This document shows positions 1 to 8,661 of a DNA stretch of 33,594 bases, in pieces. Below the pieces are notes generated by a model. That model worked only from the letters and a program-made list of their open reading frames with translations. It was not told the DNA's origin and made no database searches. Made by a program: the position numbers and the translations under genes. The DNA lies in contig CAIPPO010000199.1 in NCBI GenBank assembly GCA_903866915.1, positions 1 to 33,594 on the forward strand, in the 5' to 3' direction. This stretch comes from an uncultured Mucilaginibacter sp. (GTDB lineage: Bacteria > Bacteroidota > Bacteroidia > Sphingobacteriales > Sphingobacteriaceae). How positions within the stretch are numbered: the stretch's first letter is position 1; each line of letters opens with the position of its first letter.

Positions 1-55
1 GATGACTCCAGAGCAAACTCATTATCAACAAAAAATCAAAAGAAAATTGTGGAAT

Positions 56-90
56 AAAAAAGTCCTGAAAGAATAATCTAACAGGACTTT
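56..90 (-). terminator. Intrinsic terminator after the GT35-like gene
   Basis: A 9-bp perfect inverted repeat, AAAGTCCTG at 59-67 and CAGGACTTT at 82-90, encloses a 14-base loop. Read on the minus strand the stem is followed by six T residues (the A-run at 56-61), the form of a Rho-independent terminator. It lies about 50 bases past the stop of the minus-strand phosphorylase-like gene. On the plus strand it has only a short T stretch, so it may also weakly terminate a gene entering from the left edge. Confidence 0.7.
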
Positions 91-138
91 ATTTGGATAC
101 TTTTAAAAAACTAATCGGTCAACTTTTTCCAGGAATAG

Positions 139-1788
139 TCAGTTGTACATTTGCGAATAATATTCGTCGGCCATTCTGCCCGCTTCGAATGCGGGGCTCA
201 CATCTTTAGCTGCCTGCTTAATGATGCTCAGCCATTTTTTAGGATCATCATAATAGATTGGCCTGATTGTATTTTCGAGGATATCCATCAGGCTTTCAGC
301 TTCAACATGATCTTTCTCGGGGTACTGGACATGATCATCTGTCGGAGGAATTACAAACGAATTCTCTTTGTCCCTCGCAAATTCAGGCACCCAGCCATCG
401 GGTAGCGAAAAATTGATGCTGGCATTCATTGCCGCCGTCATGCCACTGGTACCGGAAGCCTCCCGGTACATCCGCGGATTGTTCAGCCACACGTCAGAAC
501 CCTTTTTCAAGATCGCAGACAATCCTAATTCATAACCGGTCAATACTGCACAGTTTGCAAAAGGCCACAATTTATGAATCAGGTGGTTAAACTGGCTTAT
601 CGCGCCATAGTCTTCCGGATAGGGTTTACCTGCCCAGATCAACTGAACGGGTTTTTCACTGGCATATACCAATTTGATAAAGCGGTCCCAATCGTAGGTC
701 ATCAGGTCGGCCCGTTTGTAACCGGCAAAACGGCGGGCCCAAACGATGGTCAATACATCTACATCGAAAAGCTTGCCGCATTGATTAGCCACCAGCTTAA
801 AAAGCTCTCGTTTGAGTTCTTTTTTCCGTTTGATGATCGCGTCATCGTCATCGGCGGCTAAGGCTTTCTCCAATAGATCATCTTTCCAGTAAGTTTTGTT
901 TTGGGCGTTGGTTATTGAAGTTATTTCACAGATACCGGTGTTATGGCTCCACATTTCGCGCGAAACCTCGCCATGCAGTTTAGATACTCCATTAGCTTTT
1001 TTAGCGAACTTTAATGCCGCAAGTGTATAATTGAGCGAGAAAGCATCCGTACCCAGAATTTGTCTAACTTCATCAACCGGGGTGCCGCAGAAAAACGACA
1101 TTTCTGCAAGCAGGTCTACCCGGTGTTCCTCATTACCGGCTGTCTCCGGGGTATGGGTGGTGAATACCACGTGTTTCCTCACCTCGGCCATGCTTTTGTA
1201 TTTCTGATACAAATAGAAATTGAGTGGCAACGAATGGCCTTCGTTCATATGATAAATATCAATATTAAGCCCAAGCTTATCGATCAGCATTGCACCACCA
1301 ATACCCAGTATGATTGATTGGGCTATTCGGGTTGATTCGGTAGAATCGTATAATCTGTAACTTATAGAACGCGATTGCTCGTCATTTTCGTTAAGGTTTG
1401 TAGTGAGAAAAAATATGGGTGCCGAGCCAAAGGTTTTGGGCCGCAGCAGAAATGCCCGAACCCATACAGGCGAATCATGAATATGAACAATAAACATAAA
1501 GCCGGTGTCTTCTAAAAATGAATAGCCTTTTTCAATAAAAGTTGGCTTCATGTCGGCATTGATATCACGCCATTGATCGTAATACCCATATTTCCAAAGC
1601 ATGCCGATACCAATAACATTTTGCTTCAATTCGTAGGCACTGCGCATGTGCGAACCGGCCAAAAATCCCAGCCCACCGCTATATGTTTTTAATGCCTGAT
1701 CGATGGCAAATTCCATGCTAAAATAGGCTACTGCCTTGTTGTATTTTGGATCGGGTTGGTACCCGAATATGTCTTCTGTTTTCATCAT
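139..1788 (-). CDS. GT35-like alpha-glucan phosphorylase homologue, PLP-lysine position is Thr
   Basis: A cytoplasmic 549-aa protein of the short glycogen/maltodextrin phosphorylase type (GT35, GT-B fold). Visible family features are the N-terminal AYFSMEFAI and YSGGLGFLAGSH segments, the central HMNEGHS and TTHTPETAGNEEH segments, VWARRFAGYKR, and the C-terminal EASGTSGMTAAMN at residues 443-455. In active phosphorylases the residue after that Met is the lysine that holds pyridoxal phosphate. Here it is Thr451 (codon ACG on the minus strand), so ordinary phosphorolysis is doubtful. The protein could be a divergent phosphorylase clade, a transferase or a regulator. The start is a double Met. 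It follows the ThuA gene after 62 bases on the same strand, probably co-transcribed, and ends before a hairpin terminator. Family assignment is secure, activity is not. Confidence 0.85.
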   Translation of the reverse strand: MMKTEDIFGYQPDPKYNKAVAYFSMEFAIDQALKTYSGGLGFLAGSHMRSAYELKQNVIGIGMLWKYGYYDQWRDINADMKPTFIEKGYSFLEDTGFMFIVHIHDSPVWVRAFLLRPKTFGSAPIFFLTTNLNENDEQSRSISYRLYDSTESTRIAQSIILGIGGAMLIDKLGLNIDIYHMNEGHSLPLNFYLYQKYKSMAEVRKHVVFTTHTPETAGNEEHRVDLLAEMSFFCGTPVDEVRQILGTDAFSLNYTLAALKFAKKANGVSKLHGEVSREMWSHNTGICEITSITNAQNKTYWKDDLLEKALAADDDDAIIKRKKELKRELFKLVANQCGKLFDVDVLTIVWARRFAGYKRADLMTYDWDRFIKLVYASEKPVQLIWAGKPYPEDYGAISQFNHLIHKLWPFANCAVLTGYELGLSAILKKGSDVWLNNPRMYREASGTSGMTAAMNASINFSLPDGWVPEFARDKENSFVIPPTDDHVQYPEKDHVEAESLMDILENTIRPIYYDDPKKWLSIIKQAAKDVSPAFEAGRMADEYYSQMYN

Positions 1789-1850
1789 TCGTGTTTTTTT
1801 GAAATATAATAAATTTGAATATTTAGCATCCCATTATCTGCCATAAAATG

Positions 1851-2615
1851 TCAATTAATGCCGGAGGCCCAAAAAATAGCATTTACAAAAATTTTCCTGT
1901 AGGCCTCATCATCGAATAAAATTGGCGAATGCCCCATAAAAATATATACGTTGCGTGCCTTAACGTGTTCATTTGTCCATATCACGGGATGATCTCCCAT
2001 GTTGATATCTGAATGAGGCTGATAGGTATTTTCATCAACGCTGGCCAATACATGAACCTCGGGTCGCGGGCTCTTATCATAGGTATAAAACTCTTCTTTT
2101 TTCACGATAAAAGAAACAGGGACACCTTTCATTACCGGATGTTTAGGGTCTTCAACATTTACCTGTGCCTTAACAAAAGTAGCAATATAGTTTTTCCAGC
2201 GGATTCCACCCATAAACCCACTAAACCAATCCCACATTGGAAAGCCATCAAATTCACCTAACAGGCTTGCATGATGAAAACCGATCCATCCTCCGCTGCC
2301 CTCTTCTATATATTTGTTAAAAGATTTAGCCGCTGCAGGTGTCCAACCATAAGGCGGGTAATCCAGTTGAATAAAAAGCTGGTATTTTTTTAATAATTCG
2401 TCGTTGATCTTTTCGGTATTTTGATAATAGTCTACACTAAAATTGCTGTCGATCGCCAGTTTGTCGAGCCAACGTTTGGCCGCTTTGGTATATGCAACAT
2501 GGTGGCCGCCATTCTCATACAACACTAAGACGTGAAACCTAAGCACTTTTATCTGACCGTATCCGACCAAATATGCCATTAATAATAAAAGTATTAGTGA
2601 AGTCTTTTTTTTCAT
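1851..2615 (-). CDS. Secreted ThuA-domain protein
   Basis: A 254-aa protein with an N-terminal signal peptide (MKKK, then a hydrophobic stretch ending near GYG) followed by a ThuA-like domain with a class I glutamine-amidotransferase-like fold. Typical ThuA segments are VLYENGGHH near the start, GGWIGFHHAS in the middle, HPVIWTNE, and IFMGHSP near the end. ThuA was named from a rhizobial trehalose-utilization locus. In Bacteroidota such domains are common in secreted proteins linked to sugar use, and the biochemical role is poorly defined. Here it probably acts in the periplasm. A TAACTTTG promoter box lies 13 bases before the start. The GT35-like gene follows on the same strand, which suggests a carbohydrate role. 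Substrate is unknown. Confidence 0.85.
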   Translation of the reverse strand: MKKKTSLILLLLMAYLVGYGQIKVLRFHVLVLYENGGHHVAYTKAAKRWLDKLAIDSNFSVDYYQNTEKINDELLKKYQLFIQLDYPPYGWTPAAAKSFNKYIEEGSGGWIGFHHASLLGEFDGFPMWDWFSGFMGGIRWKNYIATFVKAQVNVEDPKHPVMKGVPVSFIVKKEEFYTYDKSPRPEVHVLASVDENTYQPHSDINMGDHPVIWTNEHVKARNVYIFMGHSPILFDDEAYRKIFVNAIFWASGIN

Positions 2616-2628
2616 TGGGTTGATTCAT

Positions 2629-2636
2629 CAAAGTTA
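2629..2636 (-). promoter_or_regulatory. Promoter -7 box for the ThuA gene
   Basis: Reading the minus strand, TAACTTTG matches the Bacteroidota -7 consensus TAnnTTTG exactly, 13 bases before the ThuA start codon. No clear -33 TTTG is visible at the expected distance. It lies in the divergent region between the ThuA gene and the APC permease. Confidence 0.5.
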
Positions 2637-2719
2637 AAATTTTGACTCGCATCGGGTCGGAAAGGATAAAAAATCTTGTGCTATTTACATTTCGCTCAAA
2701 AACAATATTTTTATAGGCT

Positions 2720-4069
2720 ATGCCCGCACGACCGATCACAAAAAAAATGCGCCTATTGCCGTTGATTGCGGTGATCTTTTTTACAGTTTCTGGCGGGCCT
2801 TACGGACTTGAGCCATTGTTGAAATATGCCGGCAGTCATGGGGTGTTGCTGATACTGCTCATCACACCTTTATTATGGGATATTCCGGCCATTTTCACTG
2901 TTCTTGAGCTGAACAGCATGATGCCTGTTGAAGGCGGATATTATAAATGGGTAAAACATGCCCTGGGAACCCGCTGGGGCTTTTTTGAAGGCTGGTGGAC
3001 GTGGTTATACACTTTTTGCGACCTTGCCATCTACCCCGTTTATATTGTTACTTATGCAACGTTCTTTTTCCCCGGAATCGGTGCATACAAGATAGAACTT
3101 TGCCTTTGTATCATCTGGTCTTCCGCCGCGCTGAATTTTTTTGGTATCAATCCTGTAGGCAAAATTACCCTGCTGCTTGGTATCGTAGTTCTGATACCGT
3201 TAATCTTGCTTATATATTATTTCTTTCACCAGCATACTGGCCCCATTGAATTACCCGCTCCTTCGTTGAAAGGGATCACGTTTCCTTCGCTTGGCATGGC
3301 TATCTATGTCGTGATGTGGAATTGCCTCGGCTGGGACAATGTGACAACCTATGCCGGGGAAGTTGAGAAGCCCGTTCGCTCCTATATGATTTCGATATTT
3401 GTCGCCTTTGCTCTGGTTATGGTGCTCTATTTTATTATTATAGTTACCGTACAGCAATCACATATCGATCCCAATTTATTGGAAAAAGAAGGCTTCCCGG
3501 CACTTGGGGTACTTGTTGGTGGAAAGTGGCTGGGCACGCTTGTTGCCATTGGGGGCATGGCCAGCTACCTCGGGATATATACTTCCGTACTCTTATCCGT
3601 TTCAAGGGTTCCCAAAGTAATGGCCGACGACAAACTGCTTCCCCGTTGGTTCGACAAATTGCACCCAAAATACCAAACTCCGTACATTTCTATTATCACT
3701 TGCTCTGTAGTGGTTAGCGGGATGGTACTCTGGAATTTTGAAGAGCTTATTGTGATAGATGTCATCGTTTACGGGGCCGGCTTATTTTTAGAATATATTG
3801 CGCTGATCAGGCTTCGGGTTATCGAACCCGACAGACCACGCCCCTTCAAAATAAAGTTACCGACGGCAGCGCTGGGTGCATTGCTTATTCTGCCTGCTGG
3901 TATTTATATCATCGCGCTAACAGGTGCACTCAGTTCGGGTGAAGGTGGAACAAAACCTGCTTTATTTGCAATCGCCCTACTGTCAACAGCCCAGGTTGGA
4001 TGGTGGATTATATGCTGGCAGCAAAAGAAAAAAGGCAAATCATCGATTGCATTGGAGGGAAAAAGTTGA
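2720..4069 (+). CDS. APC-superfamily permease (amino acid/polyamine type)
   Basis: A 449-aa inner-membrane transporter with about 12 hydrophobic segments. The start fits the APC family: a short basic leader, a first helix, then TVSGGPYGLEPL, corresponding to the unwound substrate-binding part of TM1. The central stretch WNCLGWDNVTTYAGEVEKP resembles the conserved TM6 region and following loop, and SVSRVPKVMADDKLLP the later cytoplasmic loop. Amino acids or polyamines are likely substrates, but specificity cannot be read from sequence. It is divergent from the ThuA gene and precedes the GT4 gene by 210 bases on the same strand, so co-transcription is possible but unproven. The 210-base gap is AT-rich with no clear TAnnTTTG box. 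The frame-shifted antisense ORFs inside it are shadows. Confidence 0.88.
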   Translation: MPARPITKKMRLLPLIAVIFFTVSGGPYGLEPLLKYAGSHGVLLILLITPLLWDIPAIFTVLELNSMMPVEGGYYKWVKHALGTRWGFFEGWWTWLYTFCDLAIYPVYIVTYATFFFPGIGAYKIELCLCIIWSSAALNFFGINPVGKITLLLGIVVLIPLILLIYYFFHQHTGPIELPAPSLKGITFPSLGMAIYVVMWNCLGWDNVTTYAGEVEKPVRSYMISIFVAFALVMVLYFIIIVTVQQSHIDPNLLEKEGFPALGVLVGGKWLGTLVAIGGMASYLGIYTSVLLSVSRVPKVMADDKLLPRWFDKLHPKYQTPYISIITCSVVVSGMVLWNFEELIVIDVIVYGAGLFLEYIALIRLRVIEPDRPRPFKIKLPTAALGALLILPAGIYIIALTGALSSGEGGTKPALFAIALLSTAQVGWWIICWQQKKKGKSSIALEGKS

Positions 4070-4279
4070 ATTAAATGAAATTTATTTCCCACCCGAACAT
4101 ACATCAGAGACCCTATTAAAATACGCTCTGTGTTAACTTTCAGTATATTTTAAATGACAATTTTTAATTTAATAATGGCGCTTTTTATAGCGTAATTGTG
4201 TCTTTCCTGCAAATACCGGCTGATATCTATCAAACTTAATTTTATCAATTGTGTTAATCTTTTGTATTAATGCTAAAAG

Positions 4280-6547
4280 ATGAAATTAACCTTTGTTTCC
4301 ACTTACCCGCCCCGCGAATGCGGCTTAGCAACATTCAACAGAAGCCTGATCAACGCGATCACTTTAAACCTCGGGAAAGATGATATCAGCACAACGGTTG
4401 TTGCTATTAACGCCGACTCTTGCGATGAAATTGTTTACCCTGCAGAAGTTAAATATGTGATCAGACAGCAAGTTGTAGAGGATTATACTGAAGCTGCCGA
4501 AAAACTTAACACCAGTGATAGCGATGTTTGTATCCTGCAGCATGAGTTTGGCATTTTTGGCGGAAACGATGGTATTTATGTACTCACCTTTATCAGGCAG
4601 ATCGAAAAGCCCCTCCTATCAATTTTACATACCGTTTTAGAAAGGCCCTCCTATCAACAAAAGATAATCATTCAAAATATTGCCCGAAAATCGGACAAGA
4701 TCGTAGTAATGGGCAAAACTGCCGTAAAGTTGCTCGTAAATATCTATGGTGTAGCGCGAAAAAAAATAGCCTATATCGAACATGGGGCGCCAGACATTGA
4801 AGCGCCTGCTGTAAACCCGGTTAAATCTGACCAATTGTTCAGGGACAGGAAAACCCTGCTAACGTTTGGACTTATCAGCCGAAATAAAGGTCTGGAAACG
4901 GTAATTCAAGCCCTGCCGAAAATTGCTGTTCGTTATCCGAATATACTTTATGTGATATTGGGAGCCACCCACCCCGGAATCGTTAAAAGTTCGGGGGAGG
5001 AATACCGCGAATACCTGGTAGCCCTTGCAGAAAAACTTGGCGTGAAAAATAACGTAGCATTTGTAAACCGATTTGTACAGGAAGAAGATCTTATCAATTA
5101 CCTTTCGGCTTCTGATATTTATGTATCACCCTACCTGCATGAGGCACAGATCACAAGCGGCACACTGGCTTATGCTGTTGGCGCTGGTGCGGCTGTAGTG
5201 GCAACACCCTACTGGCACGCCAAAGAGATCCTGGATAATGGGCGAGGGCGGCTTTTTGATTTCAAGGACGAAGCGGGTTTGGCAAACATCATCCTGGAAT
5301 TGCTGGATAACGAAGAAAAACTAAGTAGCATAAAAGAAAAAGCTTATAGCTATGGCCTAAATCTGAGGTGGCCTGCTATTGGCCGAAAATATATTGATTT
5401 GATCAATGAGATCGAGGATAATCCTAACCAGGGGGAGCGCCTGTTAAACAGGATAATAGACCCGGAATTAATGCCAGAATTCAGCCTGGATTATATCAAT
5501 TACCTTACCAATAACATCGGCATCATTCAGCATGCAAAATACGGAGTGCCTAACTGGAAAGAAGGCTATTGTATTGACGATAATGCCCGGGCACTCCTAA
5601 TGGTATTGATGGCACAACAACTTGGATTTGAAGAAGCCCTTGATCTGATGCCGCCTTACCTGAGTTTTATACTTTACATGCAAACTGAAAACGGAAACTT
5701 TCGGAATTTTCTGGATTACAAACACGAATACCTTGACAAAACCGGGTCGGAAGATGCCTTTGGCCGAACGATATGGGCACTTGGCTACCTGGTTCGGTTT
5801 GCGAATAACAATTCGGGTAGCAGGTTTGGTGAGGACCTATATAGAAAGGCCATTTCCCATTTTAAAAAGCTTACGCATTTGCGTGGTATAAGCAATACCA
5901 TAATTGGCGTTACTTATTATCTTAAAGAACACCCCTCCGATAAGAATTCTATCGACGCTTTAAACCAATTGACAGGTGTACTGGTTGATGCCTATGAACG
6001 ATCGGCAAGTAAAAGGTGGCAATGGTTCGAAGAATATTTGACCTATGACAACGCGATCCTTCCTCTGGCATTAATGCATTCTGCCGAACTTACCAGGGAT
6101 TCCCGGGTTTTTGAAATCGCTTTTGAATCGATGCGCTTCCTTGAAAACGCAACGGTGGGTACAAAATATTTTAATCCGGTAGGCAATAATGGCTGGTATT
6201 CGCGCGACGGAAAGTTACCTTCCTACGATCAGCAAGCAATAGACAGCATGGCAATGGTACTGATGTATGCCCAGGCTCACCGATTAACAAACGACCAGCA
6301 ATACCTGGAAAAACAATTCTTTGTTTATTCGTGGTTCCTTGGTGAAAACTCGCTTTCGGTGCCGGTTTACGATCGTGAGAGCAAGGGCTGCTGTGATGGC
6401 TTGAATCCGGTTGGTATCAACCTTAACCAGGGTGCAGAAAGTTCTTTAGCTTACCTGATCTCGCACCTGGCGATATTAGAATCTTTTAAAAGCGATAAGG
6501 TGAATATTTACCGGCATATTGCTAATAAGGATTCTGTTCTGAAGTAA
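4280..6547 (+). CDS. Two-domain GT4-family glycosyltransferase with C-terminal helical (toroid-like) domain
   Basis: A 755-aa cytoplasmic protein. Residues 1-380 form a GT-B glycosyltransferase of GT4 type: STYPPRECGLATF at the start, LQHEFGIFGG near 86-95, then the donor-binding half with GLISRNKGLE at 197-206 and YLHEAQITSGTLAYAVGAG near 285-303. The usual second acidic residue of the GT4 EX7E motif is not at its expected place (Leu). Residues 395-755 are a separate helical domain with GYCIDDNARALL at 429-440, EDAFGRTIWALGYL at 491-504 and YDQQAIDSMAM further on, a pattern like alpha/alpha-toroid glycosidase folds. The fusion suggests one polypeptide that makes and modifies or senses a glycan. 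It is convergent with the GH130 gene, stops 12 bases apart, and shares the locus with a GT35-like protein. Acceptor and sugar are unknown. Confidence 0.85.
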   Translation: MKLTFVSTYPPRECGLATFNRSLINAITLNLGKDDISTTVVAINADSCDEIVYPAEVKYVIRQQVVEDYTEAAEKLNTSDSDVCILQHEFGIFGGNDGIYVLTFIRQIEKPLLSILHTVLERPSYQQKIIIQNIARKSDKIVVMGKTAVKLLVNIYGVARKKIAYIEHGAPDIEAPAVNPVKSDQLFRDRKTLLTFGLISRNKGLETVIQALPKIAVRYPNILYVILGATHPGIVKSSGEEYREYLVALAEKLGVKNNVAFVNRFVQEEDLINYLSASDIYVSPYLHEAQITSGTLAYAVGAGAAVVATPYWHAKEILDNGRGRLFDFKDEAGLANIILELLDNEEKLSSIKEKAYSYGLNLRWPAIGRKYIDLINEIEDNPNQGERLLNRIIDPELMPEFSLDYINYLTNNIGIIQHAKYGVPNWKEGYCIDDNARALLMVLMAQQLGFEEALDLMPPYLSFILYMQTENGNFRNFLDYKHEYLDKTGSEDAFGRTIWALGYLVRFANNNSGSRFGEDLYRKAISHFKKLTHLRGISNTIIGVTYYLKEHPSDKNSIDALNQLTGVLVDAYERSASKRWQWFEEYLTYDNAILPLALMHSAELTRDSRVFEIAFESMRFLENATVGTKYFNPVGNNGWYSRDGKLPSYDQQAIDSMAMVLMYAQAHRLTNDQQYLEKQFFVYSWFLGENSLSVPVYDRESKGCCDGLNPVGINLNQGAESSLAYLISHLAILESFKSDKVNIYRHIANKDSVLK

Positions 6548-6559
6548 ACCTGGCGAATT

Positions 6560-8029
6560 TCAGGGATGGGCATCTGATTTTATTTTATCCAAAAGTGCAT
6601 TCAGATCAATAGTTGCAAACGAGGAAGAATAGTCGGACAAGCCATAGGGTAATAGTAACTTACCGTTATTCAGAATGCCGCCGCATGAATAAACAACGTT
6701 TGGAACGTAGCCTTCGCGTTCATCCATGGTAGGTGCAAGAAGTGGTTCTTTCAGGCGGCCAATTTCTTTTGATGGGTCGTCCAGGTCAAACAATCCTGCA
6801 CCTAAAACGTATTTACGCATCGGCCCAACACCATGGGTTATGATCAGCCAACCTTCCGGGGTTTCAATGGGCGAACCGCAGTTACCGAGTTGTACTAATT
6901 CCCAGGGATAGATAGGCTTTTGCAGTAGTTTAGGGTTTTCCCAAAGGTTGATATCATTAGAATACATCAGGTAGTTATTGCAACCATCCACGCGCGAAAG
7001 CATGGCATATTTACCCTTGATCTTTCGGGGGAAAAGTGCCAGCCCCTTATTTTTAGCACCGGCGCCATGCAATGGTCGAATGCCAAAATCATAAAAGTCG
7101 TTGGTCTGCAAAAGTTTTGGCATGATCAAAGCCCCGTCAAAAGCGGTGTAAGTTGCATAATAAACTACCGTGCCGTCTTCGTCAACAAAACGCACAAAGC
7201 GAGCATCTTCAACACCTTTGCGTTCCAACTCTGATAGGGGAAATATAACGCGATCGGAAATATCGGTATCGAGCGAAAAACTGATATTGCTATAAGAGTC
7301 CGATAACCATAATACCTTTTCAAGTTCAGTTTTAACGGTATCATCGGGTTCGCAATTTTGCATATCAATTACTACACGCTGAAGTGTATCATAATCGAAT
7401 TTATCTTTCATCCTTGCCTTTAATGCTTCCACAACTTTATTATCGATCCGGGCAGTAACGATCTTTTCAAAAAACAACTCCTTTTCAAATGGGGTATCAT
7501 GAACCATTTCCGCCTCGTCGACATAATTCCCTACAGGTAAAATGTTGATGTTATTGTCTTTGTCGATAATAGCTCTTCTGAAAGCAATAGAACTTATATG
7601 TCCCTCACCTACCGCCCGGAAACTGATAATAATGCGTTTCTGGCCATCTTCCAGGTCCATTTGATCGGGGTCCTCGATCATCGAGGGATTAAAGAAAGCC
7701 GCCGATTCGATCGAGTATTCATGTGTAAAATAAGACCCCAGCAACAGTCGCTGCCAATGGTTCAAATCGTTTAAATGAATACCCAGGCTATCGGTAAAAG
7801 GCTTAAGCCGGTTACAATTGCGATACAATATGCGCGTTATATTTCGATGCCTTTTTGAAAATTCCTGCAATAAGGGCGACACCAGGTCAAATACCTCCTC
7901 GTGGCTCAATTGAAGAACCCGGGCTATCAAATCTTTGCCCCTTTGCTCCCCATTAAAAAAATACCTCGCTATAACTCGTTTGGAATCAGGAAATACTTTT
8001 ACTGCGTGACGTTCGACATGGATGCGCAT
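6560..8029 (-). CDS. GH130-family glycoside phosphorylase or hydrolase
   Basis: A 489-aa protein of glycoside hydrolase family 130, whose members act on beta-mannosides, mostly by phosphorolysis giving mannose-1-phosphate. Supporting segments, numbered from the chosen start, are YSIESAAFFNPSMI at about 105-118, GEGHISSIAFRR at about 141-152, and KGVEDARFVRF at about 271-281. Asp275 of that EDAR is the likely catalytic acid. Near the C-terminus are NCGSPIETPEGWLIITHGVG and VYSCGGILNNGKLLLPYG. The frame stays open up to 8191, but I chose the ATG at 8029 (MRIHVERH) because the upstream 54 residues do not look like the family. An N-terminal region of about 100 residues precedes the propeller. No signal peptide, so it is cytoplasmic. 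Whether it phosphorolyses or hydrolyses, and on what, is unknown. Confidence 0.87.
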   Translation of the reverse strand: MRIHVERHAVKVFPDSKRVIARYFFNGEQRGKDLIARVLQLSHEEVFDLVSPLLQEFSKRHRNITRILYRNCNRLKPFTDSLGIHLNDLNHWQRLLLGSYFTHEYSIESAAFFNPSMIEDPDQMDLEDGQKRIIISFRAVGEGHISSIAFRRAIIDKDNNINILPVGNYVDEAEMVHDTPFEKELFFEKIVTARIDNKVVEALKARMKDKFDYDTLQRVVIDMQNCEPDDTVKTELEKVLWLSDSYSNISFSLDTDISDRVIFPLSELERKGVEDARFVRFVDEDGTVVYYATYTAFDGALIMPKLLQTNDFYDFGIRPLHGAGAKNKGLALFPRKIKGKYAMLSRVDGCNNYLMYSNDINLWENPKLLQKPIYPWELVQLGNCGSPIETPEGWLIITHGVGPMRKYVLGAGLFDLDDPSKEIGRLKEPLLAPTMDEREGYVPNVVYSCGGILNNGKLLLPYGLSDYSSSFATIDLNALLDKIKSDAHP

Positions 8030-8141
8030 AAAAAATTTTTGTGTAAATATTTGATCAGGTCTTATCCGGGCCACACATGTTTTTAGTGAAGTTCGGGCAC
8101 AGAAAGAAAGAACACATTTGGTTAGTATAAAACGGGCATAT

Positions 8142-8339
8142 TCATTTGCCGTTTTCGTGTTCGGTATCTTCGATATAATAAATGCTACCAATATAAATCC
8201 CGTTTTCGACGGCCAACTTAAGTTTGGTGCTTTCTAAAACCTCTTTGCCCCCCGATTGATCGTTGGGTACAGAAAGGTAATAAATCACGTTATCCGTCTC
8301 ATTATTGAAAAATTTATAGCGCTTAGGTTCCTTGATCAT
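8142..8339 (-). CDS. Small hypothetical protein, 65 aa
   Basis: A short ORF with protein-like composition (MIKEPKRYKFF, then alternating hydrophobic and polar stretches such as NVIYYLSVPND and IYIGSIYYIED, probably beta-strands) and an acidic, hydrophilic end. No signal peptide or membrane segment. It lies upstream of the GH130 gene on the same strand, 112 bases before the chosen GH130 start, so they may share a transcript. I do not recognise a family. It is more credible than random ORFs nearby because it fills a strand-consistent gap. Confidence 0.5.
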   Translation of the reverse strand: MIKEPKRYKFFNNETDNVIYYLSVPNDQSGGKEVLESTKLKLAVENGIYIGSIYYIEDTEHENGK

Positions 8340-8661
8340 TTTGTTGTAGTTTAGAATTGATCCCCGATCTGTATGGCAAAAGGCTATTTTACGAATAGCT
8401 GCTTCTCTACCTATTCAGTACAAATGAAAATGAAATATGTTCTGACGGCTAAACGATTTAGGACGACCAAACAGAATGACCACGAAATGTTTTTGAAAGT
8501 AAACATAAAGCTGAACCGGCAGGGGCTTAGAAGAGCACAGGCAAATCAAGCCGCTAGGTACAAAGCGGCTGTAAGGGATGATCAGCTAAAGGGCTTTTTA
8601 ATATCCCGATACCTTGTCTTCCAGAGAATATTAGGCATAAGAATATCGGTCGTTTTGTTGG
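8340..8661. other. Intergenic stretch without a convincing gene
   Basis: A stretch of 322 bases between the small ORF and the end of the M61 peptidase gene. A 100-codon plus-strand frame covers most of it (8373-8675), but it is Lys/Arg-rich, lacks domain-like pattern and runs into the peptidase gene, so I do not call it. One small inverted repeat is visible, AGCCGC at 8549-8554 and GCGGCT at 8565-8570 with a 10-base loop and no T-run behind it, so it is not a convincing terminator. Confidence 0.5.

Noticed and set aside
1..76. A possible C-terminal end of a plus-strand gene entering from the left edge (open frame ending TAA at 74-76).
   Set aside because: Only about 24 codons are visible, a second frame is open to 57, and there is no family signal, so I cannot tell a real tail from chance. 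The hairpin here fits better as a minus-strand terminator.
8030..8191. An N-terminal extension of the GH130 gene by 54 residues.
   Set aside because: The extra residues do not look like the family and would shift the start nearly onto the upstream small ORF. The ATG at 8029 is a better start.
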